From contig NZ_CP058557.1 of assembly GCF_018141165.1 (NCBI RefSeq), positions 496,001 to 560,000 on the forward strand: a stretch of DNA of 64,000 bases, written 5' to 3'. Shown piece by piece: positions 63,197-64,000 of the stretch. Each line of letters opens with the position of its first letter. Within the stretch, counting starts at the first letter, position 1. The notes below the pieces were generated by a model. It worked only from the letters and a program-made list of their open reading frames with translations, had not been told where the DNA came from and searched no databases. A program made the translations under genes and the position numbers. The DNA is from Alkaliphilus sp. B6464 (GTDB taxonomy: Bacteria; Bacillota; Clostridia; Peptostreptococcales; Natronincolaceae).

Positions 63197-64000
63197 AAAA
63201 TAATTTAGCTGCACATAATACTCCAAGTGCAATTGAATATAATTTTGCTTCGTCGCTATCTGCTCTAGAAGTTAATACAACAGGTGCCTTTGCTCCCATA
63301 ATAAGTCCAGCATTTTTAGCTCCAGCAAAGAATACCATAGATTTATATAAAATATTACCTGCCTCAATGTCAGGTACTAATAATATGTCTGCTTGTCCTG
63401 CAACAGGATGAGTTATTCCTTTATGCTTAGCAGCTTCCATAGAAACAGCATTATCAAGCGCAAATGGTCCACCTACAATACATCCTGTAATTTCACCATT
63501 TTTATTCATTTCTTCTAGTGCTGCTGCATCTACAGTATCCTTCATCTTTGGATTAACTTTTTCTACTGCACAAACTGCTGCAACCTTTGGTTCATTTATA
63601 TCAAGAGCATGAGCCACTTGAACAGTGTTTTCTATAATTTGTTTTTTAGCATTTAAATCTGGTGCTAAATTCATAGCAGCATCAGTTACAAAAAATAATC
63701 TATCGTATTCTTTAACATCAAATACTGCAACATGGCTTAATACATTACCTGTTCTAAGTCCAATTTCAGCATCTAATACAGCTTTTAAAATAATAGAAGT
63801 ATCTACTAGACCTTTCATTACCATATGGGCTTTTCCAGTAGAAACCAATTCTACTGCTTTTCTAGAAGCTTCAGTTAAATCTTTAATATCAATAATTTCA
63901 AATTTAGCTACATCAATATTCTTTTCAGCTGCAATTTCTTCAATTTTTTCTTTATCTCCTACTAAGATAACATCAGCAATACCTGCATCTTTAGCTTGAT
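63195..64000 (-). CDS. ptb: Phosphate butyryltransferase, partial (start beyond right edge)
   Basis: About 268 codons are visible of roughly 300; the frame runs open to the right edge with DAGIADVILVGDKEKIEEI near the window end. Marks include MKGLVDTSIILKAVLD, VFDVKEYDRLFFVTDAAMN, GPFALDNAVSMEAAKHKGI and DILLVPDIEAGNILYKS. It exchanges CoA for phosphate on butyryl- or isobutyryl-CoA, feeding butyrate kinase. About 170 bases separate it from buk, where degenerate repeats are found. Confidence 0.95.
   Translation of the reverse strand, partial: QAKDAGIADVILVGDKEKIEEIAAEKNIDVAKFEIIDIKDLTEASRKAVELVSTGKAHMVMKGLVDTSIILKAVLDAEIGLRTGNVLSHVAVFDVKEYDRLFFVTDAAMNLAPDLNAKKQIIENTVQVAHALDINEPKVAAVCAVEKVNPKMKDTVDAAALEEMNKNGEITGCIVGGPFALDNAVSMEAAKHKGITHPVAGQADILLVPDIEAGNILYKSMVFFAGAKNAGLIMGAKAPVVLTSRADSDEAKLYSIALGVLCAAKLF

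Noticed and set aside
1-64000. CRISPR arrays, tRNA or rRNA genes, insertion sequences, prophage
   Set aside because: No regularly spaced repeats, cloverleaf-like segments, transposase genes or phage gene clusters were recognised anywhere in the window.

Overview
The window is low-GC, densely packed DNA with strong AGGAGG-type ribosome binding sites, frequent GTG/TTG starts and many intrinsic terminators. The gene content (ferredoxin-dependent 2-oxoacid oxidoreductase, Ptb/Buk, acyl-CoA transferase under a sigma-54 activator, PadR, Bce-type modules) points to an anaerobic, amino-acid- and purine-fermenting Clostridia/Tissierellia-type Firmicute. I cannot name the species.

Region 1-10.4 kb is one long minus-strand operon for anaerobic use of allantoate. 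In transcription order it holds allC, an MFS transporter, allE, allD, allFGH (the three-gene oxamate transcarbamoylase, formerly fdrA/ylbE/ylbF), a DAACS-type symporter and a carbamate kinase cut by the left edge. Together they would turn allantoate into ureidoglycine, ureidoglycolate, oxalurate, then oxamate plus carbamoyl phosphate, and finally ATP. No allantoinase is present in the window.

Region 10.4-29.9 kb is a mixed stretch: an alpha/beta hydrolase, a coiled-coil protein with a DNA-level tandem repeat, a MATE pump, a SEDS (FtsW-like) protein with its PadR regulator, a clearly decayed hflX, a lipoprotein, an MFS exporter, an operon of nuclease-helicase + VOC protein + MerR-methyltransferase fusion, a LemA/TPM pair, an ECF sigma factor with its anti-sigma, a thiamine-binding protein, a three-gene ABC exporter and pyroglutamyl peptidase.

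Region 30-46.8 kb holds a two-subunit acyl-CoA transferase with a near-perfect sigma-54 promoter and its enhancer-binding activator; a C-terminal stub of nitrite reductase nrfA beside intact cytochrome c biogenesis genes resB and ccsA; a complete Bce-type peptide-sensing module (bceRSAB); a ProX/YbaK deacylase gene interrupted by one in-frame UGA; a DUF418 fragment; a chemoreceptor; a beta-CASP RNase-like protein and a NhaC/YuiF-type antiporter.

Region 47-56.7 kb holds NagZ, then a nucleoside uptake and salvage operon (crp-type regulator, bmpA lipoprotein, ABC ATPase, two permeases, an odd flavoprotein lacking the usual redox disulfide, nucleoside phosphorylase), then a DUF1653 protein. Region 56.9-64 kb holds glmM, then an energy operon, transcribed ptb-buk-ATPase-ferredoxin-vor alpha/beta/gamma, that would convert branched-chain 2-oxoacids to acyl-CoA, acyl phosphate and ATP. 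Ptb is cut by the right edge.

The most notable points are the Gram-positive allantoate-to-oxamate operon with its embedded symporter, the UGA-interrupted proX, the nrfA and hflX remnants, the sigma-54 promoter, the flavoprotein without its redox cysteine pair inside a nucleoside operon, and the MerR-zinc-methyltransferase fusion.
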